Below, in pieces: positions 19,914-40,133 of a DNA stretch of 64,000 bases (position 1 is its first letter; each line of letters starts with the position of its first letter). Where the stretch lies: positions 955,501 to 1,019,500 of the forward strand of contig JAJGOT010000037.1 of the NCBI GenBank assembly GCA_022457155.1, written 5' to 3'. Position numbers and translations under genes: made by a program. Below the pieces are notes generated by a model. That model had not been told where the DNA came from, ran no database searches, and saw nothing but the letters and a program-made list of their open reading frames with translations. Source of the DNA: Cladopsammia gracilis. Its lineage: Eukaryota > Cnidaria > Anthozoa > Scleractinia > Dendrophylliidae.

Positions 19914-21121
19914 CTTAAGAGGGATTTTCCCTAAGGGTCACCTATCACATGCAAAATAATTTTTTTTCAAAATCCTCAAAATTGGCACGATTAAAGGTCC
20001 TTGGGCACTGAATCTATCGCTATATGTTTGAGTCCGATCAGAATTTTATTTTAGGCAAACGGCGCCAAAATGTAAAATTTGACGTCATTTCCGGTTTTTA
20101 AAGGTCACAATGTGTATACAATTTACTGATAAACTCACCGTAAAACAGCCTCTGTTTGCTTTTTATTCGTAAACAAACTTCCCCAAGCCATAATAGAATG
20201 ATTTAATTCCATTTTGAGCTTATACAATCCAATAAAATGTCTTGAAAGAGCATCGAAGCATTCACGATCGGCCCTGTGACAAGTCCGTTCATCGCCGTGC
20301 CGAGCGTGACAGAGCTGGTGACCTGGGACAAAGTAAAACTTGTCACGGTGCCTGTCACGCTCGGCACGGCGATGAACGGACTTGTCACAGGGCCGATCGT
20401 GAATGCTTCGATGCTCTTTCAAGACATTTTATTGGATTGTATAAGCTCAAAATGGAATTAAATCATTCTATTATGGCTTGGGGAAGTTTGTTTACAAATA
20501 AAAAGCAAACAGAGGCTGTTTTACGGTGAGTTTATCAGTAAATTGTATACACATTGCCTTGTAAATTGATATGAAATGTGGCTGGACATTGAGGTCACAT
20601 TCATTGCTCTCCACCATTTGTTTATGAATTGCCCCAAAATTTTATTTCATAAAACTAATCTATAGGTATAGCTTTTGCTGCATGTGGACTAGTTTTTAGC
20701 TAGGCCATGTACCAGTGGCGATATAGGCGTTTTAACATGACATACGCAAATCGTGCTAAAACCGTACTAATTATTGAAAATTCTGTAAAATATTATGCTT
20801 TAAATTTTCTCTTAAAATCTTTACCGTTGAAAAGTCGTTATTATGTCTAGATTTAGGTTGGCAAATTTATTTGCAAAAATATCACCACGCTAAAGCGATT
20901 TTGAGCAGTGTTTGGAGACCACACAAGTGACCTTTAAAAACCGGAAATGACATCAAATTTTACATTTTGGCGCCGTTTGCCTAAAATAAAATTCTCATCG
21001 GACTCAAACATATGGCGATAGATTCAGTGCCCAAGGACCTTTAATCGTGCCAATTTTGAGGATTTTGAAAAAAAATTATTTTGCATGTGATAGGTGACCC
21101 TTAGGGAAAATCCCTCTTAAG
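19914..21121. mobile_element. 1.2 kb foldback element with about 195 bp TIRs
   Basis: Left arm 19919-20108 and right arm 20929-21117 are inverted copies with only a few mismatches, beginning GAGGGATTTTCCCTAAGGGT. TTAA stands at both outer edges (19915-19918, 21117-21120), consistent with a 4 bp TTAA target duplication as used by piggyBac and some other families. No transposase is present. A second, more perfect palindrome is nested at 20109-20555. Confidence 0.78.
20109..20555. repeat. Near-perfect palindrome, 203 bp arms, 41 bp spacer
   Basis: Arms 20109-20311 and 20353-20555 match with a single mismatch seen (ATTCGTAAAC versus ATTTGTAAAC). The inner ends are GC-rich (GTTCATCGCCGTGCCGAGCG) and unlike the AT-rich surroundings. 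Transcripts would fold into a long hairpin. Mirror-image ORFs on both strands here are a product of the palindrome, not genes. Confidence 0.9.
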
Positions 21122-21467
21122 TGTTTGTCATACTAAAGTTTAAAACCAAAATGGCTTTATGGGGACTTAAAAGAGGAATTAACGTGCTTCATTTAGAGAT
21201 ACAATGGATGGTGAAGAATTCAATTTGGGAGCTGAGAGATTTCATTTTATGTATTAAAAAAAACTATTATATGTGGCTAGTCACATGTAATAACCGGTGC
21301 ATACAGAAAGCAAATTCTTGCACAACCTCAAGGCAAAAAAAAAGAAAAAAAATTCATGCACAGAAAAATTGCCCCCCACCCCCTCTTCAAAATTAAAATG
21401 GTCCATCTCTTAGCCCAATATGTACAAGATAATGTTCTCACCCTTACTTAAGTTTCAGTTATGTGCT
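21122..21467. other. No gene seen
   Basis: AT-rich sequence with short A runs and one small plus-strand frame (21121-21396) that starts inside the end of the foldback element and ends in low-complexity lysine and proline codons. No support for coding. Confidence 0.4.
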
Positions 21468-21704
21468 TCATGAAAAACGCATGAGGAAAACACTTTGGTA
21501 GAAATTCTGAAGATATTGCATCACTTCCCCTATACTGTTAAATTCCAACAAAACACTTGTTCCATTTGTAGCAACATTTCCATGACTATCTCGTGAATGG
21601 GAATCAAATAATTTGTAATGACCATGGTTGTCAACAATAACAGCAACTGTGTTTATTTCAATGATCAACAGAAAAGCATAATACTGTGTCATCAACTTAC
21701 ACAA
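21468..21704 (-). pseudogene. Fragment of a cysteine-protease-like domain, possible exon
   Basis: Minus-strand codons around 21655-21490 read TVAVIVDNHGHYKLFDSHSR, then DSHGNVATNGTSVLLEF and a final YLQNFYQ. A FDSHSRD..G...PNGTAVL-like string is, from memory, characteristic of a papain-fold (OTU- or deubiquitinase-like) domain found in large uncharacterised proteins of fish, cnidarians and mobile elements; the DSH histidine is the expected catalytic residue. The matching N-terminal cysteine part is not seen here. A possible splice acceptor (AACACAG) precedes VAVIVD. It may be the last exon of a fragmentary gene reaching toward 23100. Confidence 0.45.
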
Positions 21705-21910
21705 TCTTACCGACCTAATATATGTAAATATGTAAATGTAAAATCAACATATCGAAAGCATGTTGTAATGGTAAATGACAATCTCTTATATGAGACATCT
21801 GTAAATCACCAGTACTGCTATCACTGAACAAAAAGTCTTTTCCTGCAAACTTATATAACTGGGAATAAAGTGAGTTACCAAGCAATAATATTTCGTTTAA
21901 ATTGTTTCTT

Positions 21911-22515
<605 letters not shown>

Positions 22516-22944
22516 AATCCAAGCCGATGCATTCGTTCTAAAATTGTAAACAACGGCCGTCAAGCACGCTACACACTGTTCACCAGAATTACTTCCAAAC
22601 AGCGAGACATTGCCATGATGAAAATTATCTTTGAGGTATATCTACAAAATAGCAAGGACCAGGATTCCTTTCTACATCGTTAGCAAGTCGAATCAAAAGT
22701 GGAATATAACAACGATACATGCAGATTTGTGTGAACCAAAGCTTAGTATAGTAACTCATTTACCGCCACGCAAATGAGTTACTACCAGATAAAACAGAAA
22801 TAACAACATAGACCAGAATTTTCCTTTGACACGATTTAAACATTCTGTGGCTTTGAGATAAGCATTTTACAACCCCACAGCGGCTCTATATTACATTAAA
22901 GATACCATAACTGTATACACAATATGCTGGTAATGATGGCTCAC
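22516..22944. other. No gene seen
   Basis: Unremarkable sequence between the TIR element and the possible exon at 22945-23095. Confidence 0.4.
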
Positions 22945-23095
22945 CTTTATTAATGGCTTGAATCCCAGATAAAGTGTTTGATTTCCTTCTCTTCCTTCGA
23001 TATACAATGATCTGAAGTTGCTCTGAATTGCAGAATTGCAGAATTTCTGCCGTACACAACTGATCACCGCACACTTCGTTTTCAGGTAACAGCTC
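22945..23095 (-). pseudogene. Possible internal exon of an unidentified minus-strand gene
   Basis: Minus-strand codons LRELLPENEVCGDQLCTAEI then LQFCNSEQLQIIVYRRKRRK run open and end at a good donor, AATAAAG|GTGAGCC (22945/22944). A second frame is also open, which lowers confidence. It could be an upstream exon of the protease-like fragment at 21468-21704, since order and strand fit. The protein is not recognised. Confidence 0.3.
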
Positions 23096-23505
23096 TCGTA
23101 GGATACTCAGTTATAAGTCAAGTTCAGTAAATCAATGCTATTTCTGGCCTTCAGTTCTGACAAGTTCTTTCTGAGACAAGCAAAGATCCGTTCCGAAACA
23201 GCGCCCGGACTCCCAGACCTTTTGCCTATCGCGAGTGCGAGTATGTACTGCTAATGTATGTATATCACTTCGTGTCTGTTTGTTTGCAAGTGAGCGCAAA
23301 CATATTCACGATAAATAAAGCACGGCGGTGTAAAATTTGAAACAGACAAACAAACCTTTTCTCCACACTTCAAAACAAAATGGCGGAGCAAAGCGAGGTG
23401 GTCACGTGACCTTATCTTTCAAGCTAGTTCCCAGTATTTCTCGGGTGTAATCCGGACAGCCACCACGGCACGACGGCAATAACGCGATGACTTCGTCATC
23501 GCTTA
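23096..23505. other. GC-richer stretch, possible old promoter, no gene
   Basis: Contains AAAATGGCGGAG at about 23378, a start-like context seen at 5' ends of animal genes, followed after few codons by a stop, and a CACGTGACC box (23403-23411). Nothing confirms a transcript. The palindrome GCGATGAC-TTC-GTCATCGC (23484-23502) closes the block. Confidence 0.3.
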
Positions 23506-24488
23506 AAAATGGACTCAAAATGGACTCTAAAACGATTTAAACAAAGTAACCGTAAACTCAAATTTTTATTTGCACAGAGAAAATGTTCAAAATTTGTCTT
23601 TTATTTACCATATACGCTAAGAAAACGACTTCCTTTTATACGATAGTCAGCTCGTATTTTGTTATTTATACGGTTACGATAACAAAAATCCATTGTTATA
23701 CGCTAGTCAGTTAACCCCATTGAAAATCAACCAGAAGATAGTATTGCCAGACAATGTTTCACAATATCAAAAGAACTTGCCATCAAAAATCAGGTCTGTC
23801 TTGCGCAAAAAGTAAACAAGCTATGTGAAACGTACAATTTAAATACAGCAAATTTAACCAAAAATGACCCTTCTGCATTTCTTTCTCAAATACGTCCATC
23901 TTTAAGCAAGAAAATTTCCGAACATCAATTAAATTTGATTAAATGTAACAAAAAGCTTAAGTTTTACTCGCAATTCAGAACAGATTGCCACAAAGCTGAT
24001 TTCTTGAAGACAATCAATAATCCCATCCATAAAAAGACCTTGAATAAATTCCGACTTGGAAATCACCAATTACCGGTATTGATCGAGACTGGCAGACATA
24101 CAATTCCTAAAACGCCAGAAAATCTCAGAATTTGTCCTTTCTGTCAATTAAATGAAGTTGAACATGAATTACACTTTATACTTTCTTGTCCACTTTACAA
24201 TAATCTACGTTCCAAGTTTTTTGACGATATAAAGAAGAGATATCCCAATTTTAATAACTTAGATAATAATTCAAAAATCATATTTCTCTTTAATAATGTT
24301 GACCCTTTTATATGCCGACTTACGGCTGCTTATGTTCATTTATGTATGGAATTAAGAAAATCTTTTGTAATTTGATGTAATACATACACACATTTATTTA
24401 TTTCTCTTTTTATTTCTATTGTAATTTTATTAGGTAATACCATGTATTTATATGGGAATACTGAAATAAATTGTTGTTGTTGTTGCAT
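23506..24488 (+). mobile_element. LINE 3' end, unit B copy
   Basis: Near-identical to 10073-11062. The ORF2 C-terminal frame (23935-24375 and upstream in frame from about 23707) keeps the complete CPFC...H...CP ligand set that unit A has lost. It ends in AATAAATTG with a short (TTG)n tail. Confidence 0.7.
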
Positions 24489-24996
24489 TGACACCCTCTT
24501 AAAGGCGCCGCGAGTTCAAGCTGTGTACAGCTTCTTGTACTTGTATGGAAAACAAGTACCATTGCACAGAGGAGGCGAGTTTTTATACAGAGACGGCTTT
24601 GTTTTACAGTGTGTAGCAGTGGCACTAATGGGCCACCGTCTGACCGTACTACCACCCCAGTTGTTGATAAATTCTCGGGAAAAAATGTTAAAAAAAAGTT
24701 GTTGATAAGCCTCAACAAGGAGGTCGTGGCCTCAAAATTCATTTCCGGTAGCTTTTCGTTGAAAACGATATAACAATTTAACAACTATTCCGGCGTTGAG
24801 AACAAAGGGAAGAACAAGGAAATTGAAAACTGCAGTTAGCAGGAGTTGTAGGTGGGTAGTCAGATTATTTGCATAGGTGACGACCGCCGTGAGAGAAAAA
24901 AATATAAAATGTAACGTACCTTTCCACTCGACATATTTAAAATTTTAATGTCAATTTCGTGCAGGCTATCAAAATCACTTGTCCGCAAAGAGAACA
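24489..24996. other. NLR upstream flank, no gene seen
   Basis: Aligns with 11063-11570 of unit A with few differences. The open frames on both strands (24416-24784 minus, 24442-24705 plus) are not conserved as protein between the units, so I treat the stretch as noncoding. Confidence 0.55.
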
Positions 24997-25180
24997 TCCG
25001 CTAACACTAGCAATGAATTCCGCTAATTGAACGCAAAACCGTGTCCAAGCAAGTTTATCCGCTAACACTAGCAATGAATTCTCGCAAATTGAACGCAAAA
25101 CCGTGCCCAAGCAAGCTTATCCGCTAACACTAGCAATGAATTCCGCAAATTGAGCGCAAAACCGTGTCCAAACAAGCTTT
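24997..25180. repeat. 61 bp tandem repeat, unit B copy
   Basis: Three units of the 61 bp repeat described at 11571, starting at 24997. The last unit is followed by an extra TTTCAGATGGTGACATTCGT segment absent from unit A. Confidence 0.9.
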
Positions 25181-25693
25181 CAGATGGTGACATTCGTCCA
25201 ATCAGAAACAATGTCGCGACTTTTAAATCAGGATTAAAATGTTTACACAGTTGGCAAACTATCCAATCATTGGTACTGGAGGCTAGAATTCTCGGAAAGC
25301 CCTGAGATTTCTCAGAAAATTGGCTTGTTTTGGCTCAGTGAAACGTAACGTCATGGCCGGGGACCCTTGCCGGATTCTACATTTCTCGGCGTCGGGAATG
25401 AAAATGGTTACGAAAATCACCGATTTTGGTCTGAAACTGGCTAGGAAAAATACATACTTTGGTTTAAAATCAGTAAGAATTTCAATAGGCAGACTGCATA
25501 CCCCTACCAAACGTTTCGAGGGAAGTACCCCCTCCCCCGCCACCCCACAACCCCGAGACTATGGCAATATAATAATACTGCGCATAATTACTAAAAATAG
25601 ATAGACCCGTGACTCAGACAAAGGTTGCTTCTTGTGGCAATGCGCCAGAGCATTCAATAGGGACAAGCATTTACAGCTGTACATCGCTAAAAA
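25181..25693. promoter_or_regulatory. Probable promoter region and 5' UTR of the intact NLR
   Basis: The only sequence between the 61 bp repeats and the NLR start. No TATA box is obvious. It is shared with unit A up to 25686, where unit A has lost the gene. Assigned by position only; an upstream untranslated exon is possible. Confidence 0.4.
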
Positions 25694-25738
25694 ATGGACC
25701 GGCCTACAACTGCTTCTACTGGTGAATTTAAGAATTGA
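25694..25738 (+). CDS. Upstream ORF of 14 codons before the NLR start
   Basis: ATG 25694 opens MDRPTTASTGEFKN and stops at TGA 25736-25738, five bases before the NLR ATG at 25744, in a different frame. The ATG context (AAAAAATGG) is good, so if the leader is unspliced this uORF would dampen NLR translation and rely on reinitiation. It would be irrelevant if a 3' splice site lies between. Confidence 0.4.
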   Translation: MDRPTTASTGEFKN

Positions 25739-25743
25739 TTAAC

Positions 25744-28629
25744 ATGGCAGCTTCATCACCATCACCATCATCATCTCCATCATCGTCTGCGGGTGCCACG
25801 GGCTCATCTGTGCATGATTCATCGAAAGAAAAGACGAATTTCACGAGACTTGCTCGATTACTCATAGATGGAGGAACTGAAGCCCTAAGGAAGTTTCTAG
25901 ATTCTATTTATCCACCCAGGGCACTGGATAATGTGTTGAAGAAGAACCGTGCAAAGTTTCAGCATCTCAAGATATTCGATGATCAGTGGGAAAAGTTATT
26001 TCCTTCTTCAGGTGACCTACCAGACTCTAAAACATTTGACATTACTCTTTTGCATTTATTGATTCGAGAAGTTTGTTATTTACCGGCGCCTTTAACAGGG
26101 TGGCACAAAATGCCTGCCGAAGATGACGACAGTTTAGAGGCAAGCATCACCAGAATCAAATGCTTCAGAAATGAGCTGTGTCACAGTGTTTCCACTTGCA
26201 TCCCTAATGACGAATTCGAAGACAAGTGGAACAAGATAGCTTCGTCTTTGGAGACAATTGAGATTGGCGCCTGCCGACAGAAAATTCAAGGCCTCAAGAA
26301 TGAAACCATTGATGATGATACCCGTCAATTGGTAGAGGAACAAGTCGAACAGTGGCGAAAATTTCAACAGCAGGAACAACTTGGGCCCATTTCTCAACTT
26401 GACAGCCATCTTCCGGATATGCCACCAGTGTTTGGTCGTTTACAAGAGTTGAAGCAAGTCAGAGAATACGTCGAAAGCGGAGCCGTTTCTGTTGTGCTGA
26501 TAACGGGGGGACCAGGATTTGGAAAAACAACTGTAGCCAAAACTGTGGCTCATGATCTAGCGAACCGAGACAATGAAAGGACTGTGTTGTTTTGCCGTTT
26601 ACTGTCAAAGAAAACGTTCAACGAAGTGGCCACTGCGATGATTCATTCATGCGGCAAGATTCACACACAACTGCCTGAAAATCCGGCCCAATGGCTCAAG
26701 GACTGGAGCAAGCAGATTCAGATGCATGTCACGTTTGTCCTCGACAATGCAGATGGTGTCCTCGTCGAAACTGAAGATCGTTATTCCTTTTTAAGCATTC
26801 TGAGCACCATGGGGGAGTTGTCGAAGCAGAAGGTCACATTTGTGATCACTTCTCGAAAAACATTCAAACATCCGGACCTGCAATCGAAAGACGTTAGACT
26901 AGAGCCATTATCACCCGAAGAGGCGAAGAAAATCCTTATCTCTCGAGTGAACGAGGAAAAGATCCGAAAGAAGCTTTCCAAGACAGAGCAAATTGTTGAT
27001 CTATGTGGTTGTGTTCCTTTGGCACTCTGCATTGTTGGGTCACTTCTTTCAGACTACACCGAGGAGAAGCTCATTAAACACCTTGAAGAGGAACCCATGG
27101 CTGTCCTTGAAGACGATGATGAATCAGTCCGAACGGCAATCAAGACTTCTTTTGACCTTCTGACCAAAGCTGAACAAGACGCCTTGATTCTAATGTCCAT
27201 GTTTCCGGGATCATTTAATTGCGATGCTGCCGAAGTTGTTATAAAAGCTTGCTCAGACTCCAGTGGAACATTGCCCGTTTCAATCCTCCGTTCCTTAAAG
27301 AACAGGTCTCTTGTGGAGCAACCAAGTTTCCACCGATACCAGCTTCATCCACTTATCTGCGCCTTTGTAAAGAAGATTGGTCAAACTGACGATCAGAATG
27401 ATCCCCAAGTTTTAGATGTAGGAAAAAAACTTGCCTGTGCTCACTTCATGTCTCGCCTCCATGATAATGCAAACATGTTCTGGAGCAAGGACACCTGCAA
27501 AGCATCCATTGAGTCTTTCAATGAGGACAGACCAAACTTTGAGCAGTTCCTTCAAGTCTACTGCCAAGGAATGGAAAACCGTGATCAAGAGATCGCAGAT
27601 AGTTGCAAAGGGTTTCTTGAAGATTTGTCCCAAAAGTGCATGTATTTAGAAAAGTGTGTTCAGCCGAAGTTTTATGTTGAGATCTTGGAAGGGCTATTGA
27701 AGTCTTTTGATAGAAAAACCCAGCCTGTGCACGTAGTGGAACTTTTGTGTCTTCTTGGGCATGAGATGAGAAAAGTAGGAGAGAAAACAAAGTACAACGA
27801 TTATATGGAAGAAGCCATTCAACTCTACAAAAAGAATGTTACTGAATTTGAGACAATGGCACTGTCAAAAGTGATCTATCTTCATAGTTATGCCCGATTC
27901 CTTTCAGAGAAAAAGGAACCCTACGGTGATTGTGAACCAAAAAATATGTACGACACAGCACTGAAAATCTGCAAGACAAAAATTCCTGACCATCCCGAAA
28001 CAGCAGCAACCTTGTTATTTGCAGGAAGAAACGCGAAACGCCGCAATAAGAATAATGAGGCGGTAGAAAAGTTTAAGCAAGCGTTGGACTTCTTTAGGAA
28101 ACGTCTTGGGGATCATTTTGTGACTGCTCTGTGTCTTAAAGATATCGCCGACTTTCATCTCCGCTTTGAGAAGACCGATAATCACTTAACACTATCTCTT
28201 TCGTATTACAAAGAGGCGCTGAAAGTGATGGAAGATCTGGGGATGGATGGCCAAAAGGAAAGCATCCTGATGCTGAAAAACTATGGAATTTGCCACAAGC
28301 ACAATGGTAATTTTGATGAAGCAATCAGTCTTCTCCAAAGAGCAGAACGCGTTGCCAAGAGAGAGATAGAAGGAGATCACAACTGGAAAGTCATGGTAAA
28401 GACTGAGCAGGCTATCTTGTACCATGAAGAAGCAATTAAAAAAGAAATTAAACCATCGACTAGGAAACGTCTAGAAGACCAAATGGAAGCATCCATGAAA
28501 GAAGGGCTTGAGATGTATTACAAGGTCGGCGATCAAACTATTGAACAGCTGGGCAGCAAAATGTCGATCCGGAAAATTCTAGTTGATTATCCAAAGAGAT
28601 TTCCTGAGAAGGAATACCCTCGTCAATAA
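25744..28629 (+). CDS. HEPN-NB-ARC-TPR protein (NLR/STAND-type innate immune sensor)
   Basis: A single exon of 961 residues. I start at ATG 25744 (AACATGGCA, A at -3 and G at +4), not at the in-frame TTG three codons upstream. A serine-rich tail leads into a DZIP3-like HEPN domain (about 30-165) with an intact RNxxxH motif (RNELCH, about 142-147), the ribonuclease signature of active HEPN domains. The NB-ARC ATPase follows: P-loop GGPGFGKTT (about 255-263), Walker B FVLDNAD, sensor FVITSRK, GLPL-type CGCVPLAL (about 421-428), and YQLHPLI at the MHD position. The C-terminal 300 residues form TPR helices that probably bind the trigger. By family knowledge such proteins sit inactive in the cytosol and oligomerise with ATP on sensing infection or damage; that role is inferred here. 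A partial paralogue is at 1-771. Confidence 0.93.
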   Translation: MAASSPSPSSSPSSSAGATGSSVHDSSKEKTNFTRLARLLIDGGTEALRKFLDSIYPPRALDNVLKKNRAKFQHLKIFDDQWEKLFPSSGDLPDSKTFDITLLHLLIREVCYLPAPLTGWHKMPAEDDDSLEASITRIKCFRNELCHSVSTCIPNDEFEDKWNKIASSLETIEIGACRQKIQGLKNETIDDDTRQLVEEQVEQWRKFQQQEQLGPISQLDSHLPDMPPVFGRLQELKQVREYVESGAVSVVLITGGPGFGKTTVAKTVAHDLANRDNERTVLFCRLLSKKTFNEVATAMIHSCGKIHTQLPENPAQWLKDWSKQIQMHVTFVLDNADGVLVETEDRYSFLSILSTMGELSKQKVTFVITSRKTFKHPDLQSKDVRLEPLSPEEAKKILISRVNEEKIRKKLSKTEQIVDLCGCVPLALCIVGSLLSDYTEEKLIKHLEEEPMAVLEDDDESVRTAIKTSFDLLTKAEQDALILMSMFPGSFNCDAAEVVIKACSDSSGTLPVSILRSLKNRSLVEQPSFHRYQLHPLICAFVKKIGQTDDQNDPQVLDVGKKLACAHFMSRLHDNANMFWSKDTCKASIESFNEDRPNFEQFLQVYCQGMENRDQEIADSCKGFLEDLSQKCMYLEKCVQPKFYVEILEGLLKSFDRKTQPVHVVELLCLLGHEMRKVGEKTKYNDYMEEAIQLYKKNVTEFETMALSKVIYLHSYARFLSEKKEPYGDCEPKNMYDTALKICKTKIPDHPETAATLLFAGRNAKRRNKNNEAVEKFKQALDFFRKRLGDHFVTALCLKDIADFHLRFEKTDNHLTLSLSYYKEALKVMEDLGMDGQKESILMLKNYGICHKHNGNFDEAISLLQRAERVAKREIEGDHNWKVMVKTEQAILYHEEAIKKEIKPSTRKRLEDQMEASMKEGLEMYYKVGDQTIEQLGSKMSIRKILVDYPKRFPEKEYPRQ

Positions 28630-28930
28630 AGGTGAGGCCTATGGTGGACTGTATTTCGCTTGAATAACGAATTCTGGAGAACATATCTAATGTTATATAT
28701 TACTGTAGTTGAAACCAGTACTGAGTCAGCCAAGATTCGTACGTCGTTATTCGATGAAAAAACTCATGATAGTTATTCAGACAGCGAGTTCGAAGTTTCT
28801 ATCGGCTAATAGTTATGAACAATTTTTATTCATGAGTTTAGCATGACCCGGCCGCTGATCCATTAAAAAAGCCAGAAATTCACTGACAGTTTCCTTTGTT
28901 TTTAGAGCAGTAAAGCAAAAAGGACTGCGC
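28630..28930. other. 3' UTR and flank of the intact NLR
   Basis: Aligns with 772-1070 downstream of the unit A copy (AAGGTGAGGCCTATGGTG and on). No canonical AATAAA within the first 300 bp; the first candidates lie near 29056 and 29206. Confidence 0.6.
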
Positions 28931-29501
28931 GCGTGACGAGGCTAAGCTGTGAACCAACACGATTGCGGGTTTGCCCTGGAATTGTTCAGTGGTGGTCATT
29001 GATATTCGGTTTGGAAAGTAAAACCACAGATACTCCTAGAATGATCGAGCACCTCAAAATAAACAGAACTCTCTACAATTCAATGAAAACTTATTGAGCT
29101 TGATTCATATTTTCGACCCAGTTTATCTTTGCAAGATGACTCTCGAGTTCCTGTTCTACTACTTTAAGCAGTGTAGATATTTTTCTTTCAAAGAGCAAGA
29201 TCACAATAAATAAGTTGGTGTATAGTGAATAGAAAATAGAATTAAATGGCTGGAAGTTAAAATACCACTGAATGTAGCTGCAAAAATGTGAAACCAGGTA
29301 ACTCACGTGAGAATTGGTTCGTTTAATTTTTGTTTAAAATAGGAAACTAATTATGCAAGTTATAAATAGTCGATATACCATAAAGCCGGGTGACGGGCAG
29401 TAACGGCTCCCGTTATTTCCGGGTAGCAGCTACCTTTGGTGGTCTTTACTAGCTTTTTCTTTAAGACATATAAATTTCCAAGAAACGCAGATGACCGCAA
29501 A
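28931..29501. repeat. Unit C copy of the inter-NLR repeat block
   Basis: Resembles 1062-1350 and 4080-4370 but lacks the Harbinger-like MITE, the outer TIR element and the LINE fragments found in units A and B. It is therefore the least invaded version. No gene is seen. Confidence 0.6.
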
Positions 29502-29660
29502 ATAGCCCAATATCGATATATTAAAATTCAACTTGAAACAAAAGACATCATTACGAGGCTTAGGGGAATGATAGTAGAGATTTATATGGTTTATTCCCCT
29601 AAGCCTCGCAGTGATGTCTTTTGTTTCAAGTTGAATTTTAATATATCAAAATTGGGCTAT
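29502..29660. mobile_element. 159 bp hairpin MITE
   Basis: Arms of about 70 bp, ATAGCCCAATATCGATATAT on the left and the near-complement ending at 29660, with a loop of about 23 bases. The inner arm (CTTAGGGGAAT/ATTCCCCTAAG) is perfect. Not seen at the matching place in units A or B, so inserted after duplication. Confidence 0.8.
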
Positions 29661-29785
29661 TGGAGGTCAGTCTTACCAGTGACCGATCCAAACTCCATCG
29701 TATTACACAACTTCACGCTGCATAACCTCTATTTATTAGTAAAATACTCCGTAGTCAATTATAATTCCGTCCTTTTGAGGGAATA

Positions 29786-30198
29786 TACCGTATTTATTCG
29801 ATTAAGCGCCCAACCTCGAATAAGCGCTTACCCTGTAGGCAGGAAAAGTTAATAAGCGCCCTGCATCGAATAAGCACCTACCCCACCCCTCTAGGAGGCA
29901 GCACCAGTGAGTTCGCTAATTGACCTTAGTGACAATGAGATTGAAATTGACTAGGCACTACTAAGAGACTTTCTCGAAGACCGAGTTTTCCGAAGTATTT
30001 TAAAGAAACTTTAAAATTCTGCTTTGGTTTTGTTATTATTTTATTGTTTTGTTGCAAAATAAACTTACTTCTTGCTGAAAATGGTGAAAATTTAATAAGT
30101 AACCAGCCTCGATTAAGCGCCCACCTCGAATAAGCGCCCACTCTCAAGGTCCAAAAATTTAATAATCGCCCAGGGCGCTTAATCGAATAAATACGGTA
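29786..30198. mobile_element. MITE with TACCGTATTTATTCGATTAA ends
   Basis: Ends TACCGTATTTATTCGATTAA and the complement (30179-30198), with several AATAAGCGCC motifs inside. Also missing from units A and B at this place. A related interior (AATAATAGCCGGGAGCG, mirrored at the far end) is seen at about 41085-41855. Confidence 0.8.
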
Positions 30199-31080
30199 GT
30201 TGCTTTATTGTTGAAGACAATAAATGATGAGGTTGTTTTCTTTGTAAGGGGTGGATTTGCTTGGAAAGAGTTAAATTATTTTAATGGATTGATTTAAGCA
30301 TGTATATAAAATCATTTGGAATATCATTAATTAGATTGAAAACAGAGGAAAATAAAGAAATTGTAAAGTGCTTTTAAAAAAAGTAAGATTTTTTTTCAGG
30401 ATCTTTCTGACCAGGCTAAAAACCCATTTTTAAAGCAAACTTACAGTCCTCTGATTTGTGAAGCAAAATTGTTTACTAAAAATAGCTCGGAATATTTCAA
30501 AAACCAGCAAAACGACGGCATTTGCAAGGTCTCTTGGAGGGGGGGCTCCCCCTGTCCCTTCTTCCCCAAGAGAGCTTGCTCGCTGGCTCATCACGTGCAT
30601 GATATCTGAAGAGGCCCAGGTTCCTTCCGCAACGTGCCTATTCAATGTTCGCATGCGCGATTTAACCGCAAGTCAACAAATGGCCCACAATCCGGTTTCT
30701 GAAACATGAAGCCACTAGGAGTATTTCTACTCTTCCAATTAAGACCTGTTTGCCCACAAGCGCCGGCAAAAAAATATTCTGTTTACATTTTTCACAATGC
30801 TATAAATATATTTAGCTTTAACGTTTTAGGGATATCACGTCATTCCGAAACCCTTTTTACACCACTAAAACGTACCCTGGATATAAGAACTAGAATATGG
30901 AACTAATAAGTTCGGTGGCTGTGTGGCACTTGGTCATAAGCCCACCCAACCACGGTAGCTAAAGAAATTACGGATATAAATTCAAAGAAACTCATACCAG
31001 AATTGTTAAAAGTTCATTTGTATTTTATTATCAAAACCCTTGTAAATTACACAAGAGACATTAGGAACACTATTGTATTG
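30199..31080. other. Unit C block leading to the cyclophilin B 3' end
   Basis: Aligns with 6638-7520 of unit A. It contains the 3' UTR of the minus-strand cyclophilin gene (AATAAA at 31029-31024 on minus) and otherwise anonymous sequence. Open frames 30458-30709 and 30706-30906 are not kept in unit A and are rejected. Confidence 0.55.

Positions 31081-40133
<9,053 letters not shown>

Noticed and set aside
20135..20529. Mirror-image ORFs on both strands with the same start MKEHRSIHDRPCDKSV
   Set aside because: They arise because the DNA is a palindrome; the same frame is read from both arms and no known domain is present.
24416..24784. 122-codon minus-strand ORF with poly-Asn
   Set aside because: Antisense to the LINE tail; Asn run comes from (TTG)n; not conserved as protein in unit A.
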